Made by a program: the position numbers and the translations under genes. This document shows, one piece after another, positions 17,452-25,806 of a stretch of 62,631 nucleotides of DNA. The DNA comes from Paenibacillus gorillae (GTDB lineage Bacteria > Bacillota > Bacilli > Paenibacillales > Paenibacillaceae). The first letter of the stretch is position 1. Each line of letters opens with the position of its first letter. The notes under the pieces were generated by a model. That model did not search any database. It was not told the origin of the DNA and saw nothing but the letters and a program-made list of their open reading frames with translations. The stretch covers positions 1 to 62,631 of the forward strand of contig NZ_CBVJ010000034.1 of assembly GCF_000513275.1 (NCBI RefSeq), written 5' to 3'.

Positions 17452-18177
17452 TTACAGCATCATTTTCTCCCGTTCGGTCAGCCGCCTGCCTCTAATGTCG
17501 AGTACAAGCTCCCCGTTATTCAAACCAAGTATCCGGTCGGCATATCGTTCGGCCCAATCTCCCTGATGCATGACCGCAATGACGATAACGCCCTGCTCCT
17601 GGCAAAGTCGCTTCAAATCGCCAAGAACGCGGTCCGCTGTATGCGGATCAAGGCCGGCCACCGGCTCGTCTGCTGCGATTACCTTCGCTCCATGGACTAG
17701 CGCCCGGGCAATGGCGATACGCTGGCGTTCGCCGCCGCTCATTTTTTGCGCTTGCTGATGTGCTTTATCCAGAAGTCCCAGCTTTTCAATCGTATCCATT
17801 GCACCCATATAGTCATCGTTGCGCATCATGCCTGTCCACCTGCGCCATGCGGGCGTTTGAGTTACAGAACCGATAATGACGTTTTTTAGTCCCGTTTTCG
17901 TTTGAAACAGCTGAGGCTTTTCTTCCAGGTAAGCGATTTCACGCTTTACCTTCATTTTCCCCGTGAAACCTTGCTTCAATACGTCCACACCGTCAAAACG
18001 ATAGGTTCCGCTCGTCCATTTTTCCTGCAGAGCCAGACACTTCAACAGCATGGACTTGCCGCTGCCGCTCGCTCCTTTTATGGCAATAAATTGGCCGGGA
18101 TAAGCCTCGAAGCTGATCTTATTCAGCACTTTAGGTCCTCCCGGTATTACTTTGGAAAGATTAATTATATTTATCAT
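17452..18177 (-). CDS. Orphan PhnC-like ABC transporter ATPase
   Basis: A 241-residue ATP-binding subunit with Walker A GASGSGKSM, signature MSGGERQRIAIA, Walker B VIAADEPVAGLDP and H-loop VIAVMHQGDW. The segment TPAWRRWTGM resembles the insertion typical of PhnC, the phosphonate/phosphite importer ATPase. No permease or binding protein is encoded nearby. GGAGGGG 9 bases upstream supports the ATG at 18177 rather than an in-frame ATG at 18198 upstream of that site. The gene is divergent from the LexA-box gene at 18339, and its promoter must lie in the same 160-bp interval. Confidence 0.8.
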   Translation of the reverse strand: MINIINLSKVIPGGPKVLNKISFEAYPGQFIAIKGASGSGKSMLLKCLALQEKWTSGTYRFDGVDVLKQGFTGKMKVKREIAYLEEKPQLFQTKTGLKNVIIGSVTQTPAWRRWTGMMRNDDYMGAMDTIEKLGLLDKAHQQAQKMSGGERQRIAIARALVHGAKVIAADEPVAGLDPHTADRVLGDLKRLCQEQGVIVIAVMHQGDWAERYADRILGLNNGELVLDIRGRRLTEREKMML

Positions 18178-18244
18178 TCGTTCGCGCCCCTCCGTCACTC
18201 ACAAGCTGAGTCTATAAATCTAGTTTAAGGGAAACAAAAAATAG

Positions 18245-18293
18245 TTTCCACCCGAACAAATGTTTGCTATAATGGAAACAGAACAAATGTTCT
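18245..18293 (+). promoter_or_regulatory. SOS-type promoter with two LexA boxes
   Basis: A promoter TTTCCA (18245-18250), 17-base spacer, TATAAT (18268-18273) contains CGAACAAATGTTTG at 18253-18266, which fits the Gram-positive LexA consensus CGAACRNRYGTTYG at every position. A second box, AGAACAAATGTTCT at 18280-18293, follows the -10 and fits at 12 of 14 positions. The pair brackets the -10 element, as expected for a tightly repressed damage-inducible promoter. It reads toward the gene at 18339; an effect on the divergent ATPase gene is possible. Confidence 0.8.
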
Positions 18294-18338
18294 GTTCGTG
18301 TGAATCGTCCAATTGATTACTAAGGAGGCTGGATCACC

Positions 18339-18563
18339 ATGAAGAGCACTTGCGAGAACTTTCGGTATGAGGAAAAAGTTTGGCCGCGTCGGGACTTGAC
18401 TTTCAAGTTCTATTCGGACGGAAAGTTAACGATTATCGACAACCGCTCGGAGGAGGTGATCTCGCCCAAAGACTTGAAAGGCGACAGCCTTGACTTCTAT
18501 ATCCGCCGCCGCATTATTTTTATTAAGAACCAATTAACTGCTTCACAAGTGAAATATGCCTGA
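18339..18563 (+). CDS. Small protein under a LexA-type promoter
   Basis: A 74-residue protein of unknown function. It is highly charged, with one Cys near the N-terminus and a basic patch in the second half (FYIRRRIIFIKNQL), and no membrane segment. AAGGAGG lies 10 bases before the ATG. The promoter region carries two LexA boxes, so it is probably induced by DNA damage. It does not look like YneA (no LysM or membrane segment), a UmuD/ImuA-type protein, or any SOS protein I know. Confidence 0.75.
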   Translation: MKSTCENFRYEEKVWPRRDLTFKFYSDGKLTIIDNRSEEVISPKDLKGDSLDFYIRRRIIFIKNQLTASQVKYA

Positions 18564-18604
18564 ACGGAGGCGGTTGCCGTCTTTCGCCGCCCCCGCTGCG
18601 GTCA

Positions 18605-18745
18605 TTACGGCAACTGCTTGTTTATTCCGTTAAGGCTGGGAGGCCGGTTAGCCGATTTATTGAGCTTTGTGCTGGCTGCTTCTTCTTTGTAGCTCGATTG
18701 GTTACGCTGGTTCTCTTTTTTATCACTTTTATTGAATGGCATCAT
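18605..18745 (-). CDS. 46-residue hydrophilic small protein
   Basis: A short open frame with GGAGGTG just before two tandem ATG codons (18745 and 18742). The product is Lys-, Asn- and Ser-rich, lacks hydrophobic stretches and begins MMPFNKSDKKENQRNQSS, which is the composition of minor spore core proteins and other disordered peptides. It converges on the 74-residue gene, and a GTTGCCGT / ACGGCAAC stem (18573-18614) lies between their ends. Identification as a spore protein is a guess from composition only. Confidence 0.5.
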   Translation of the reverse strand: MMPFNKSDKKENQRNQSSYKEEAASTKLNKSANRPPSLNGINKQLP

Positions 18746-18812
18746 CTTCACCTCCATCACTCATTATGAGGATGAATGACATATTTTATGTAATCGAATC
18801 ATCCGGTTTCAT

Positions 18813-18841
18813 TTGACGAAACCCTTCCTTTAGGGTAGATT
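18813..18841 (+). promoter_or_regulatory. Probable SigA promoter of the HAD hydrolase gene
   Basis: TTGACG, 17-base spacer, TAGATT, ending 42 bases before the ATG at 18884. Confidence 0.55.
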
Positions 18842-18883
18842 GTTGATACGACAATCACTGTCATAAAGGAGCCGTGCTACAAG

Positions 18884-19624
18884 ATGAAGCAGCATATATT
18901 CTTCGATTTGGATGATACGCTTATCCATTGCAACAAATACTTCTACCTCGTTATTGATCAGTTTGTCGATGCGCTATCGACTTGGTTCCAAGGGCATGGG
19001 GGCGTCAACGCCGAGGCCATCCGGGCGAAGCAGATCGAGATCGATATTGCAGGTATTTCTGTATTTGGATTTAAAAGCGAGCATTTCCCTCAATCTTTCG
19101 TAGATACTTACGTTCATTTCAGCAATACAACCGGACGCAAGCGTTCCGCCAAAGAACAAGATTTTTTATGGAAGCTGGGACTAAGTGTTTACGAACATGA
19201 CACCGAGCCTTATCCGAATATGCAAGAGACGTTGGATTCCCTTGCAGGAAGCGGTCATGAGCTTCATTTATATACAGGCGGAGAAATCGTCATTCAACGC
19301 CGTAAAATCGAAAAAATGCAGCTGGAGAGCTACTTTGGCCCGCGAATTTATATTCGGCAGCATAAAAACAGCGAGGCGCTTGAGCATATATTGGCGGATG
19401 GCGATTTTGACCGCGCACATACCTGGATGATCGGCAATTCCATTCGTACTGATGTCGTCCCTGCCCTAACAGCAGGCATTCACGCCATTCATATGAAGAC
19501 GGAGTCGGAATGGCATTACAACGTTGTTCAGATTGATGTCCAGCCGAAGGGCGCTTTCCTTACACTGGACAAGCTTGTCGAAGTACCAACCGCTATTGAA
19601 GGCTATATCTCCCGCCAGACATAA
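18884..19624 (+). CDS. HAD-superfamily hydrolase (YjjG-like)
   Basis: A 246-residue HAD phosphatase. Motif I is IFFDLDDTLIHC (nucleophile Asp plus acid/base Asp), motif II is HLYTGGE (Thr), motif III Lys lies in the following stretch, and motif IV is WMIGNSIRTDVVPA. A helical cap sits between motifs I and II (residues about 15-100). Relatives dephosphorylate nucleotides or small phosphates. AAAGGAG is 12 bases upstream of the ATG. The stop codon falls inside a bidirectional terminator shared with topB. Confidence 0.85.
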   Translation: MKQHIFFDLDDTLIHCNKYFYLVIDQFVDALSTWFQGHGGVNAEAIRAKQIEIDIAGISVFGFKSEHFPQSFVDTYVHFSNTTGRKRSAKEQDFLWKLGLSVYEHDTEPYPNMQETLDSLAGSGHELHLYTGGEIVIQRRKIEKMQLESYFGPRIYIRQHKNSEALEHILADGDFDRAHTWMIGNSIRTDVVPALTAGIHAIHMKTESEWHYNVVQIDVQPKGAFLTLDKLVEVPTAIEGYISRQT

Positions 19625-19672
19625 ACAAAGAACCGATCGAGGACCACAATCCCGAATCGGTTCTTTGTTTAT
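19621..19672. terminator. Bidirectional terminator between HAD gene and topB
   Basis: A perfect 17-bp inverted repeat (19621-19637 and 19656-19672, ATAAACAAAGAACCGAT and its complement) with A/T-rich flanks on both sides. It serves the convergent HAD and topB genes. Confidence 0.92.
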
Positions 19673-19677
19673 TAGGA

Positions 19678-21996
19678 CTACTTTTCGTTCGACTGCTGGA
19701 CAACCGTTCCATTATTTCGGTCGGTTAATACCAGTCTCCCCTTTATGCTTTCACCATTAGCTTGCTTGAAAGCAAGCACGCTGGTCGAACCTTTCTCCAG
19801 CAAGGATCTCACCATCGTGAGGGACACGGATTTACCTTGCTGATCCTTCCAGATCACAAATTTGCACCCTTCGCGATATGAGCTGCAGCCGTAGCCGCGA
19901 TTGCCTTCAATAATCGTGCCGCCGCAGCCCTCTCTCGGACATGAGCCAACCGCCGTTCGGCTAGCAGGCGCTGCCGACGTTGTCTTCTTGGCAGTTGCCG
20001 AAGAAGCAGCCGACGCTGCTCTAGTTGTTCTGGAGCTGCCCTCACCCTTAGTCCCTCTCGAGCTTTGACTGGACCTGCTGCCGCCACTGCGCTCCTTGGC
20101 ACCTCGCTTGCCGCTGCCCGCCGAAGTGCGCTCCTCGAATGTACCAGGAGCTGCAGGAGGCTGCTGCCGTACCTTATCCACGACCATCGTCGCAAACTGC
20201 TTAACTTTAGCAATGAACTGGTCGTCGGAAGCTTCGCCTTTGGAAATTTGGTGAAGACGCTGCTCCCATCTGCCTGTCATTTCTGGAGAAGCAAGAAGCT
20301 CAACGCCGGCACCACGGATTAGTTCAATCGCGGCGCAGCCTTTAGGCGTGATATCCAGACGTTTGCCAGCTAAATGAATGTAGCCGACATACTTTAATCT
20401 CTCGATCGTTGCTGCCCTTGTCGCTGGTGTCCCGAGACCGGTATCTCTCATTGCTTCGCGCAGCTCGTCATCCTCCATCGACTTGCCCGCACCTTCCATC
20501 GCTTTCAGCAGTGTACCTTCCGTAAAAGCCTTTGGCGGCTGTGTTTCTTTTTCCGTCGCTTCCGCCTTCACGCAATGAACAGGCTTCTCCGGCTTCAGTA
20601 TGAAGGGCTGGTCCGTCTCCAGCTCCTCTTCGTCTGCTCCGGATGAGTCGTCGTTTCCTTTACGCTTGCTTTTGCGGTTGGATGAGGCGGCATCCTGCTG
20701 CTGCACGACTTTCCAGCCCGGCTCCAGCTGCTCCTTCGCCTTGGTGCGGAAAGTTTCTCCCTCTACCAAGGTCATTACCGTATGGTTCTTATATACCGCA
20801 GGCGGATAGTAATGAGATAGAAACCGCCTTACGATCATATCGTAAATATTTTGCTCCTCCTGGCTCAGCCCGGAAGCCCGCTTGGGCGTTGGCATAATGG
20901 CGTGGTGATCTTCAACCTTAGACGGATTGCATACCGCTTTATTGCCCTTATGCACTCGGCTGCGATCCGCTCCCCCTGCCAGCTCTTTATACGTTTCTGT
21001 GCCTTGAAGCATAGAAAGCACCTTCTGCATGACCGGAAGATTCTCTTCTGTCACATAGTTGGAATTCGTTCTCGGGTAAGAGATGACCTTATGCTTCTCG
21101 TAAAGAGCTTGTGCGATATCCAGTGTTTTCTTGGCAGAGTAACCATGTTTGCCGTTCGCTTCCCGTTGAAGCAGCGTCAAATCGTACAACCGGCAAGGAT
21201 ACTCCTTCGACTCTGCCACTTGATAATCGGCAATAACACCAGGCTTGTCCTTTGTCTTCGCTGCCAATGCCTCCGCTTTTTCTTTAACCGTCAACCGATC
21301 CCCTTGCCAGATACCGGAATAGAGGAAGCCTTCTTGATCGAATGAAGCTTTCACGACGAAATACGTATCCGACTTAAAGGCGGTAATTTCCTTATGACGG
21401 TCATAAAGCAGCGCCAGTACCGGCGTCTGAACGCGGCCAACCGACAACAACGCCTTGTGGCGAATCGTAAACGCTCTAGAGGCGTTCATTCCGATCAGCC
21501 AATCTGCTTCACTTCGTGCCCGCGCTGCTTTCGTCAGCGGCTCGTAATCGTAGTCGCTGCGCAGCGAATCGAAGCCTTTACGGATCGTCTCAGGTGTCAA
21601 ATCCGAAATCCATAACCGGTCAGTCGGCTGCGACAGCTTCAAATATTGACGGATATAGTGGAAAATAAGCTGGCCTTCACGCCCCGCATCGCAGGCGTTA
21701 ACCAGCTTGCCGCATCGCTTTGCCAGCTCGCCAATCTGCTTTAATTGATCCTTCGTCCGTGGGTTCGGCCACAGCTTGAAGGACTGGGGAATGATTGGCA
21801 AGTCCTGGTCAGTCCATTTCTTATAACGGGCGTCATATTGATCAGGTTCGGCCAATGCAACCAAGTGACCGATCGCCCACGTAATGATATAGCGTTCGCC
21901 CTCCAGGTACGTTCTGCGGTTGGCTGCTTTCGGTTCAATAACCGATGCAATCGTCCGGCCCATATCCGGTTTCTCTGCTATGATTAACGTTTTCAA
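19678..21996 (-). CDS. topB: DNA topoisomerase III
   Basis: A 772-residue type IA topoisomerase. The N-terminal TOPRIM domain starts LIIAEKPDMGRTIA and carries the acidic GRE..I segment (NACDAGREGQLIFHY); the catalytic Tyr lies in VISYPRTNSNYV. After the core, a Ser/Thr/Lys/Gly/Ala-rich disordered linker (residues about 615-685) leads to one C-terminal zinc-ribbon-like unit (CPREGCGG ... YGCSSYREGCKFVIW). TopB unlinks single-stranded or catenated DNA during replication and recombination. The ATG overlaps the end of the upstream gene by four bases (ATGA), so translation is coupled to it. Confidence 0.95.
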   Translation of the reverse strand: MKTLIIAEKPDMGRTIASVIEPKAANRRTYLEGERYIITWAIGHLVALAEPDQYDARYKKWTDQDLPIIPQSFKLWPNPRTKDQLKQIGELAKRCGKLVNACDAGREGQLIFHYIRQYLKLSQPTDRLWISDLTPETIRKGFDSLRSDYDYEPLTKAARARSEADWLIGMNASRAFTIRHKALLSVGRVQTPVLALLYDRHKEITAFKSDTYFVVKASFDQEGFLYSGIWQGDRLTVKEKAEALAAKTKDKPGVIADYQVAESKEYPCRLYDLTLLQREANGKHGYSAKKTLDIAQALYEKHKVISYPRTNSNYVTEENLPVMQKVLSMLQGTETYKELAGGADRSRVHKGNKAVCNPSKVEDHHAIMPTPKRASGLSQEEQNIYDMIVRRFLSHYYPPAVYKNHTVMTLVEGETFRTKAKEQLEPGWKVVQQQDAASSNRKSKRKGNDDSSGADEEELETDQPFILKPEKPVHCVKAEATEKETQPPKAFTEGTLLKAMEGAGKSMEDDELREAMRDTGLGTPATRAATIERLKYVGYIHLAGKRLDITPKGCAAIELIRGAGVELLASPEMTGRWEQRLHQISKGEASDDQFIAKVKQFATMVVDKVRQQPPAAPGTFEERTSAGSGKRGAKERSGGSRSSQSSRGTKGEGSSRTTRAASAASSATAKKTTSAAPASRTAVGSCPREGCGGTIIEGNRGYGCSSYREGCKFVIWKDQQGKSVSLTMVRSLLEKGSTSVLAFKQANGESIKGRLVLTDRNNGTVVQQSNEK

Positions 21997-23138
21997 TCCA
22001 TCGCCTCTTTACTTTGGCTTGGCGTCTCCAAGTGACGCTTCATCGTTCCAAAAATCGTTCGGACCCCTTTGGACCAGCCCGGATCCTCCGCATATTTGCG
22101 ATTGATCCATGTGAACGGGTCGACATCCGCGGGACGTCCTTTACTTAAATTAAATATCGTTCTAGCGGCAATCGTTGCCGAATCATCAATGGTTGTATTA
22201 TACTCCTGCCAGCTATGAAACACATTAAAGGGATTATTGGCAATTTGCTTCGCCTGTTTATTCGTTGTCGGAACGAACGCTTGCTCTTGTCCCGTTATAG
22301 CGAACAGAATTAGCGGATGAATATCAAATTGCTCAGCTGCCGTAATAATGGCCCCCAAATAGGGCTGCTCCGCCAGCACGGACGATTTTCCTTTTAAATA
22401 TACCGCGAGCTTCTTCTGATCTACTTCGGTGTAACGAAGCTCCGCTGGCAAGCCGTCTATCACCGGCTTGACTAAGGGTACTGCAGGCTCGCTAGGCTGC
22501 TCGGCTGTTTTGCCAGCCGATCTGCTGGATGCAGCCGACCATCCATAGGCCAAGGTAGCACCAAAAAGCAGCAGGCAAAGCAAAGCGTAGACGGCTGGCC
22601 GAATACGAGTGGCCGGCATCAGCTTTTTATTTGGCATAGGAAGATTAATAACTTCTGCCAACGCGCCGGAGCCGGATTGTACGGACAAAGCTTCCATATC
22701 GCCCAACATCGACTTGAGACGTTCCCAAGCGACATGGCTTCGACGGCCATGCAAAGGCTCCGGGGAGGCCAGCTCGTCCATTAACGAGTCGAACCTATCT
22801 GGAGACAGGCTAGCGCTCGCCTGCTGCTCAATCCATTTCCGAAGAGGCTCCCGTACGGAAGCCTCTTCCCGATTCAAGTTCAAGCAAGCTTCAAATATAT
22901 CATCCGTGCGTACCGGCATTTGCCGTTCAACGACAATTTGACGTATCAAAGAAGCCGTCAGGCTCCGTTTCACCTCATCATCGAACGCCGGCAGCTGTCT
23001 ATGTATCGTGCGATTTATGGCGTCGGCGATAATCTCCGCCTTTTTCTCCTGCGGCATTGCAGCATATTTATGCTGTACGTAACGTCTGATGCTGCTCACA
23101 TCCGAGGGCGACAATACGTAGTCTTTCTCGGCAGTCAT
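21993..23138 (-). CDS. Membrane-anchored glucosaminidase-like protein
   Basis: A 381-residue protein with a cytosolic helical N-terminal half (residues 1-180), one membrane segment (AVYALLCLLLFGATLAYGW, about 185-205) and an extracytoplasmic C-terminal domain resembling the mannosyl-glycoprotein endo-beta-N-acetylglucosaminidase/lysozyme fold: ITAAEQFDIHPLILFAITGQEQAF followed by NNPFNVFHSWQEYNTT and INRKYAEDPGW. The candidate catalytic Glu is in the GQE segment. AAGGAG 9 bases upstream supports the ATG at 23138. It overlaps topB by ATGA, an unexpected pairing of a wall-type domain with a topoisomerase. Confidence 0.72.
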   Translation of the reverse strand: MTAEKDYVLSPSDVSSIRRYVQHKYAAMPQEKKAEIIADAINRTIHRQLPAFDDEVKRSLTASLIRQIVVERQMPVRTDDIFEACLNLNREEASVREPLRKWIEQQASASLSPDRFDSLMDELASPEPLHGRRSHVAWERLKSMLGDMEALSVQSGSGALAEVINLPMPNKKLMPATRIRPAVYALLCLLLFGATLAYGWSAASSRSAGKTAEQPSEPAVPLVKPVIDGLPAELRYTEVDQKKLAVYLKGKSSVLAEQPYLGAIITAAEQFDIHPLILFAITGQEQAFVPTTNKQAKQIANNPFNVFHSWQEYNTTIDDSATIAARTIFNLSKGRPADVDPFTWINRKYAEDPGWSKGVRTIFGTMKRHLETPSQSKEAMD

Positions 23139-23188
23139 GACGAATCGCTCCTTCACGTCATCTCATACCGATTTTACCACAACTTTCC

Positions 23189-23512
23189 TTACATTGGGGT
23201 AGATAGATTTGCAATCTGAAGCTGGATTTCAGCACTTTGGATAAATGTCCGTATTTGTTCTTTCTCGAATGTCGTAAACTGATATTCGCAATCGATATCT
23301 TCATCCTGCGGTACGATTTGTGCGATAGCGCCGCTCAGCGTCGTAATTACCAGCCCGCTCAAATCGATCAAATCATCGGGTGCAGGCGTACCCTCGTCCA
23401 GTTCGAAACGAAGCGTGATGTCAATCCACTGGCCGCCGTCCCTTTTCTCCATCGATACGTCATACGTTTTAAATTTCAATTCGGTCACACGGTCTAAACC
23501 ATACTTAATCAT
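23189..23512 (-). CDS. Conserved protein of unknown function
   Basis: A 107-residue acidic protein with no signal peptide or membrane segment and alternating strand-like stretches (ELKFKTYDVSMEKR, WIDITLRFELDEG). No family recognised. GGAGG lies 10 bases before the ATG. It is 50 bases upstream of the glucosaminidase-like gene on the same strand, so it probably heads the transcript that also carries topB. Confidence 0.7.
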   Translation of the reverse strand: MIKYGLDRVTELKFKTYDVSMEKRDGGQWIDITLRFELDEGTPAPDDLIDLSGLVITTLSGAIAQIVPQDEDIDCEYQFTTFEKEQIRTFIQSAEIQLQIANLSTPM

Positions 23513-23545
23513 GAATGAATAGCCTCCTGTTTCCCTTACAGCAAC

Positions 23546-23566
23546 AAAAAGCGCCCGAAGGCGCTT
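23546..23566 (-). terminator. Terminator of gltD
   Basis: Minus-strand stem AAGCGCC / GGCGCTT around a TTCG loop, followed by TTT. Confidence 0.9.
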
Positions 23567-23609
23567 CTTATCATTTCATGCTATTAATTATACTAATGCA
23601 GGTTCACGA

Positions 23610-25095
23610 TTAAGGCAACTGGCTGGAGCCCATTAAATATTTGTCAACCTCGCGAGCCGCTTCACGACCCTCGTTAATCGCCCAGACGACCAAGCTTTGG
23701 CCGCGGCGCATATCGCCTGCTGCAAACACTTTGTCCACGTTCGTCGTGTATTTGCCATATGCGGCTTTTACGTTCGAACGGCGGTCTTGATCCAGGCCAA
23801 GCTGATTAATCAGCGTGTTCTCAGGACCCTCGAAGCCAACAGCGATAAATACGAGATCAGCAGGCCATACTTTTTCAGTACCTGGAATCTCTTTATAAAT
23901 TTTGCGGCCGGTTTCATCGACCGTACGCTCGATTTGAACCGTGTGCAGTTCTTTCAAAACGCCATTCTCGCCAACGAACTTCTTAGTCAGCACCGAGAAC
24001 GCACGCGGATCTTCGCCGTACAGCGCTTTGGCTTCTTCTTGTGCATAATCCAGCGTGTACACGTTCGGGAATTGCGGCCACGGGTTATTCACTCTGTCAC
24101 GCTCTAGCGGAGCTTTAGCATGCGTACCGAATTGCGTGATCGATTTGCAGCCATGACGCAGAGCTGTAGCAACACAGTCTGTACCGGTGTCGCCGCCGCC
24201 GATTACGATAACATGCTTGTCTTTCGCCGAAATATAGTTGCCGTCCTCCAGATTGGAGTCCAGATAGCTCTTAATTGTACCGTTCAAATAATCCATTGCC
24301 AGGTGAACGCCTTGCAGGTCACGGCCTTCGATATCCACTTCACGCGCTTTCGTTGCGCCCCCGCAAAGTACAACAGCATCGAACTGCTCTTTCAATTCTG
24401 TCGCTGTAATGTCTTTGCCGATTTCGGTATTCGTTACAAAGTCAACGCCTTCTTCTGCCATCAAATCTACGCGGCGTTGAACAACTTTTTTGTCCAGCTT
24501 CATCGTTGGAATACCATAAGTCAGCAATCCGCCGATACGGTCTGCACGCTCATACACCGTTACGGAGTGGCCTGCTTTGTTCAGTTGAGCCGCGCAAGCC
24601 ATGCCTGCAGGACCAGAGCCAACGACAGCTACACGTTTGCCTGTACGCATTTTTTGGAGGCTGCGGAACGACCCAGCCCTCATCAAAACCGCGATCGATA
24701 ATCGCTTGCTCGATCGTCTTAATCGTAACGGCATCTCCGATCAGACCAACTGTACATGAGCCCTCACACGGAGCCGGACATACACGGCCGGTGAACTCTG
24801 GGAAATTATTCGTTTTGTGCAATCGGTCGAGCGCTTCACGCCACAAGCCGCGATAGATTAGATTATTCCATTCCGGGATTAGGTTATTAACTGGGCATCC
24901 GGAGGTTGAGCCAGCGAGCTCCATACCTGTATGGCAGTATGGCGTACCGCAATCCATGCAGCGCGCGCCTTGCGTCCGGAGCTGCTCATTCGACATATGC
25001 TTATGAAATTCATCCCAATCCTTGATCCGTTCCAGCGGATCGCGGTCAACCGGGAGCTCGCGCTTATATTCCATAAATCCTGTAGGTGTAGACAT
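23610..25095 (-). pseudogene. gltD: gltD, glutamate synthase small subunit, frameshifted
   Basis: Two overlapping frames together make a full GltD of about 493 residues. The N-terminal part (from ATG 25095, GGAGG 10 bases upstream) has the iron-sulfur cysteines [15 protein letters not shown] and CPAPCEGSC. The C-terminal part has the FAD motif [17 protein letters not shown] and the NADPH motif VIVIGGGDTGTDCVATA. The frame changes at a run of six A (minus strand; T at 24650-24655): with five A, the reading continues PPKMRTGKR into the second frame. An ATG at 24650 lies at the junction but lacks a ribosome site. GltD supplies electrons from NADPH to the large subunit; no gltB/gltA large-subunit gene is within the window. 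Sequencing error is the first explanation. Confidence 0.88.
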
Positions 25096-25281
25096 GCTCG
25101 CATTTCCTCCATCCGTTATTCCCTTAGCTATGCGGTTTTCTCTCTCAAACTATATCGGGAATACGATTATTATTCAACAGCAATTTGATTCCTAGTGTTT
25201 CTAAAAATCGTATCATTCCAGCTTGAAACCGCATATGGATTATCCGTACAATCATTTGCACTTTATGACATAACGTTCGTA

Positions 25282-25785
25282 TTACAAGCCATTCTGTCCC
25301 GAACGTGTAAAGGTTTGGAAAGTAAATGGGTAAGCATTAGCGTCATCGCTGGCCACCGGCTCCTGATGAACGAGCGTCCACTCCCCCAGAGAAAATGCCG
25401 GGAAATAAGCATCTCCCTCCGGAACGGAGGTCTGCACCTCAGTCAGCAAAAGCTTGTCTGCAACAGGTAAAAATTGCGCGTAAATTTCAGCTCCGCCGAT
25501 AATCATTAACTCTTCACCGCCAAAACGGTCAATTGCTTCTTGCACCGAACGCACCGTCTCGCAGCCTTCGAAGGAAGCCTGCTCCTGCCTCGTTAAGACG
25601 ATATTACGACGGTTGGGGAGCGGTTTGCTCCGCAGCGATTCAAACGTTTTGCGGCCCATCACAACCGTCTTGCCCGTCGTCATTTTTTTGAAATAAGCCA
25701 TTTCCGCCGGCAGCTTCCATGGCAGCCGATTGCCGAAGCCAATTGTACGGTTGCGGTCCATCGCCGCGATCATCGTAATAGACAT
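25282..25785 (-). CDS. dfrA: Dihydrofolate reductase
   Basis: A 167-residue DHFR: IAAMDRNRTIGFGNRLPWKLP with the catalytic acidic/Trp region, VVMGRKTFESL for NADPH binding, and MIIGGAEIYAQFLP. It reduces dihydrofolate to tetrahydrofolate, restoring the cofactor oxidised by thymidylate synthase. GGAGGGG lies 7 bases before the ATG. It follows thyA by 21 bases, the usual thyA-dfrA operon. Confidence 0.95.
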   Translation of the reverse strand: MSITMIAAMDRNRTIGFGNRLPWKLPAEMAYFKKMTTGKTVVMGRKTFESLRSKPLPNRRNIVLTRQEQASFEGCETVRSVQEAIDRFGGEELMIIGGAEIYAQFLPVADKLLLTEVQTSVPEGDAYFPAFSLGEWTLVHQEPVASDDANAYPFTFQTFTRSGQNGL

Positions 25786-25806
25786 GTCGTTTCCCCTCCC
25801 CTTCTC

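Noticed and set aside
18327..18338. GGCTGGATCACC before the ATG at 18339 equals the 3' end of 16S rRNA.
   Set aside because: Only 12 bases match, no other rRNA sequence is near, and the adjacent AAGGAGG is an ordinary ribosome binding site. Chance or a harmless coincidence.
24648..24656. Programmed frameshift in gltD.
   Set aside because: The needed shift is +1, with no stop or slow codon at the site and no stimulatory element seen; the same error type recurs in two unrelated genes.
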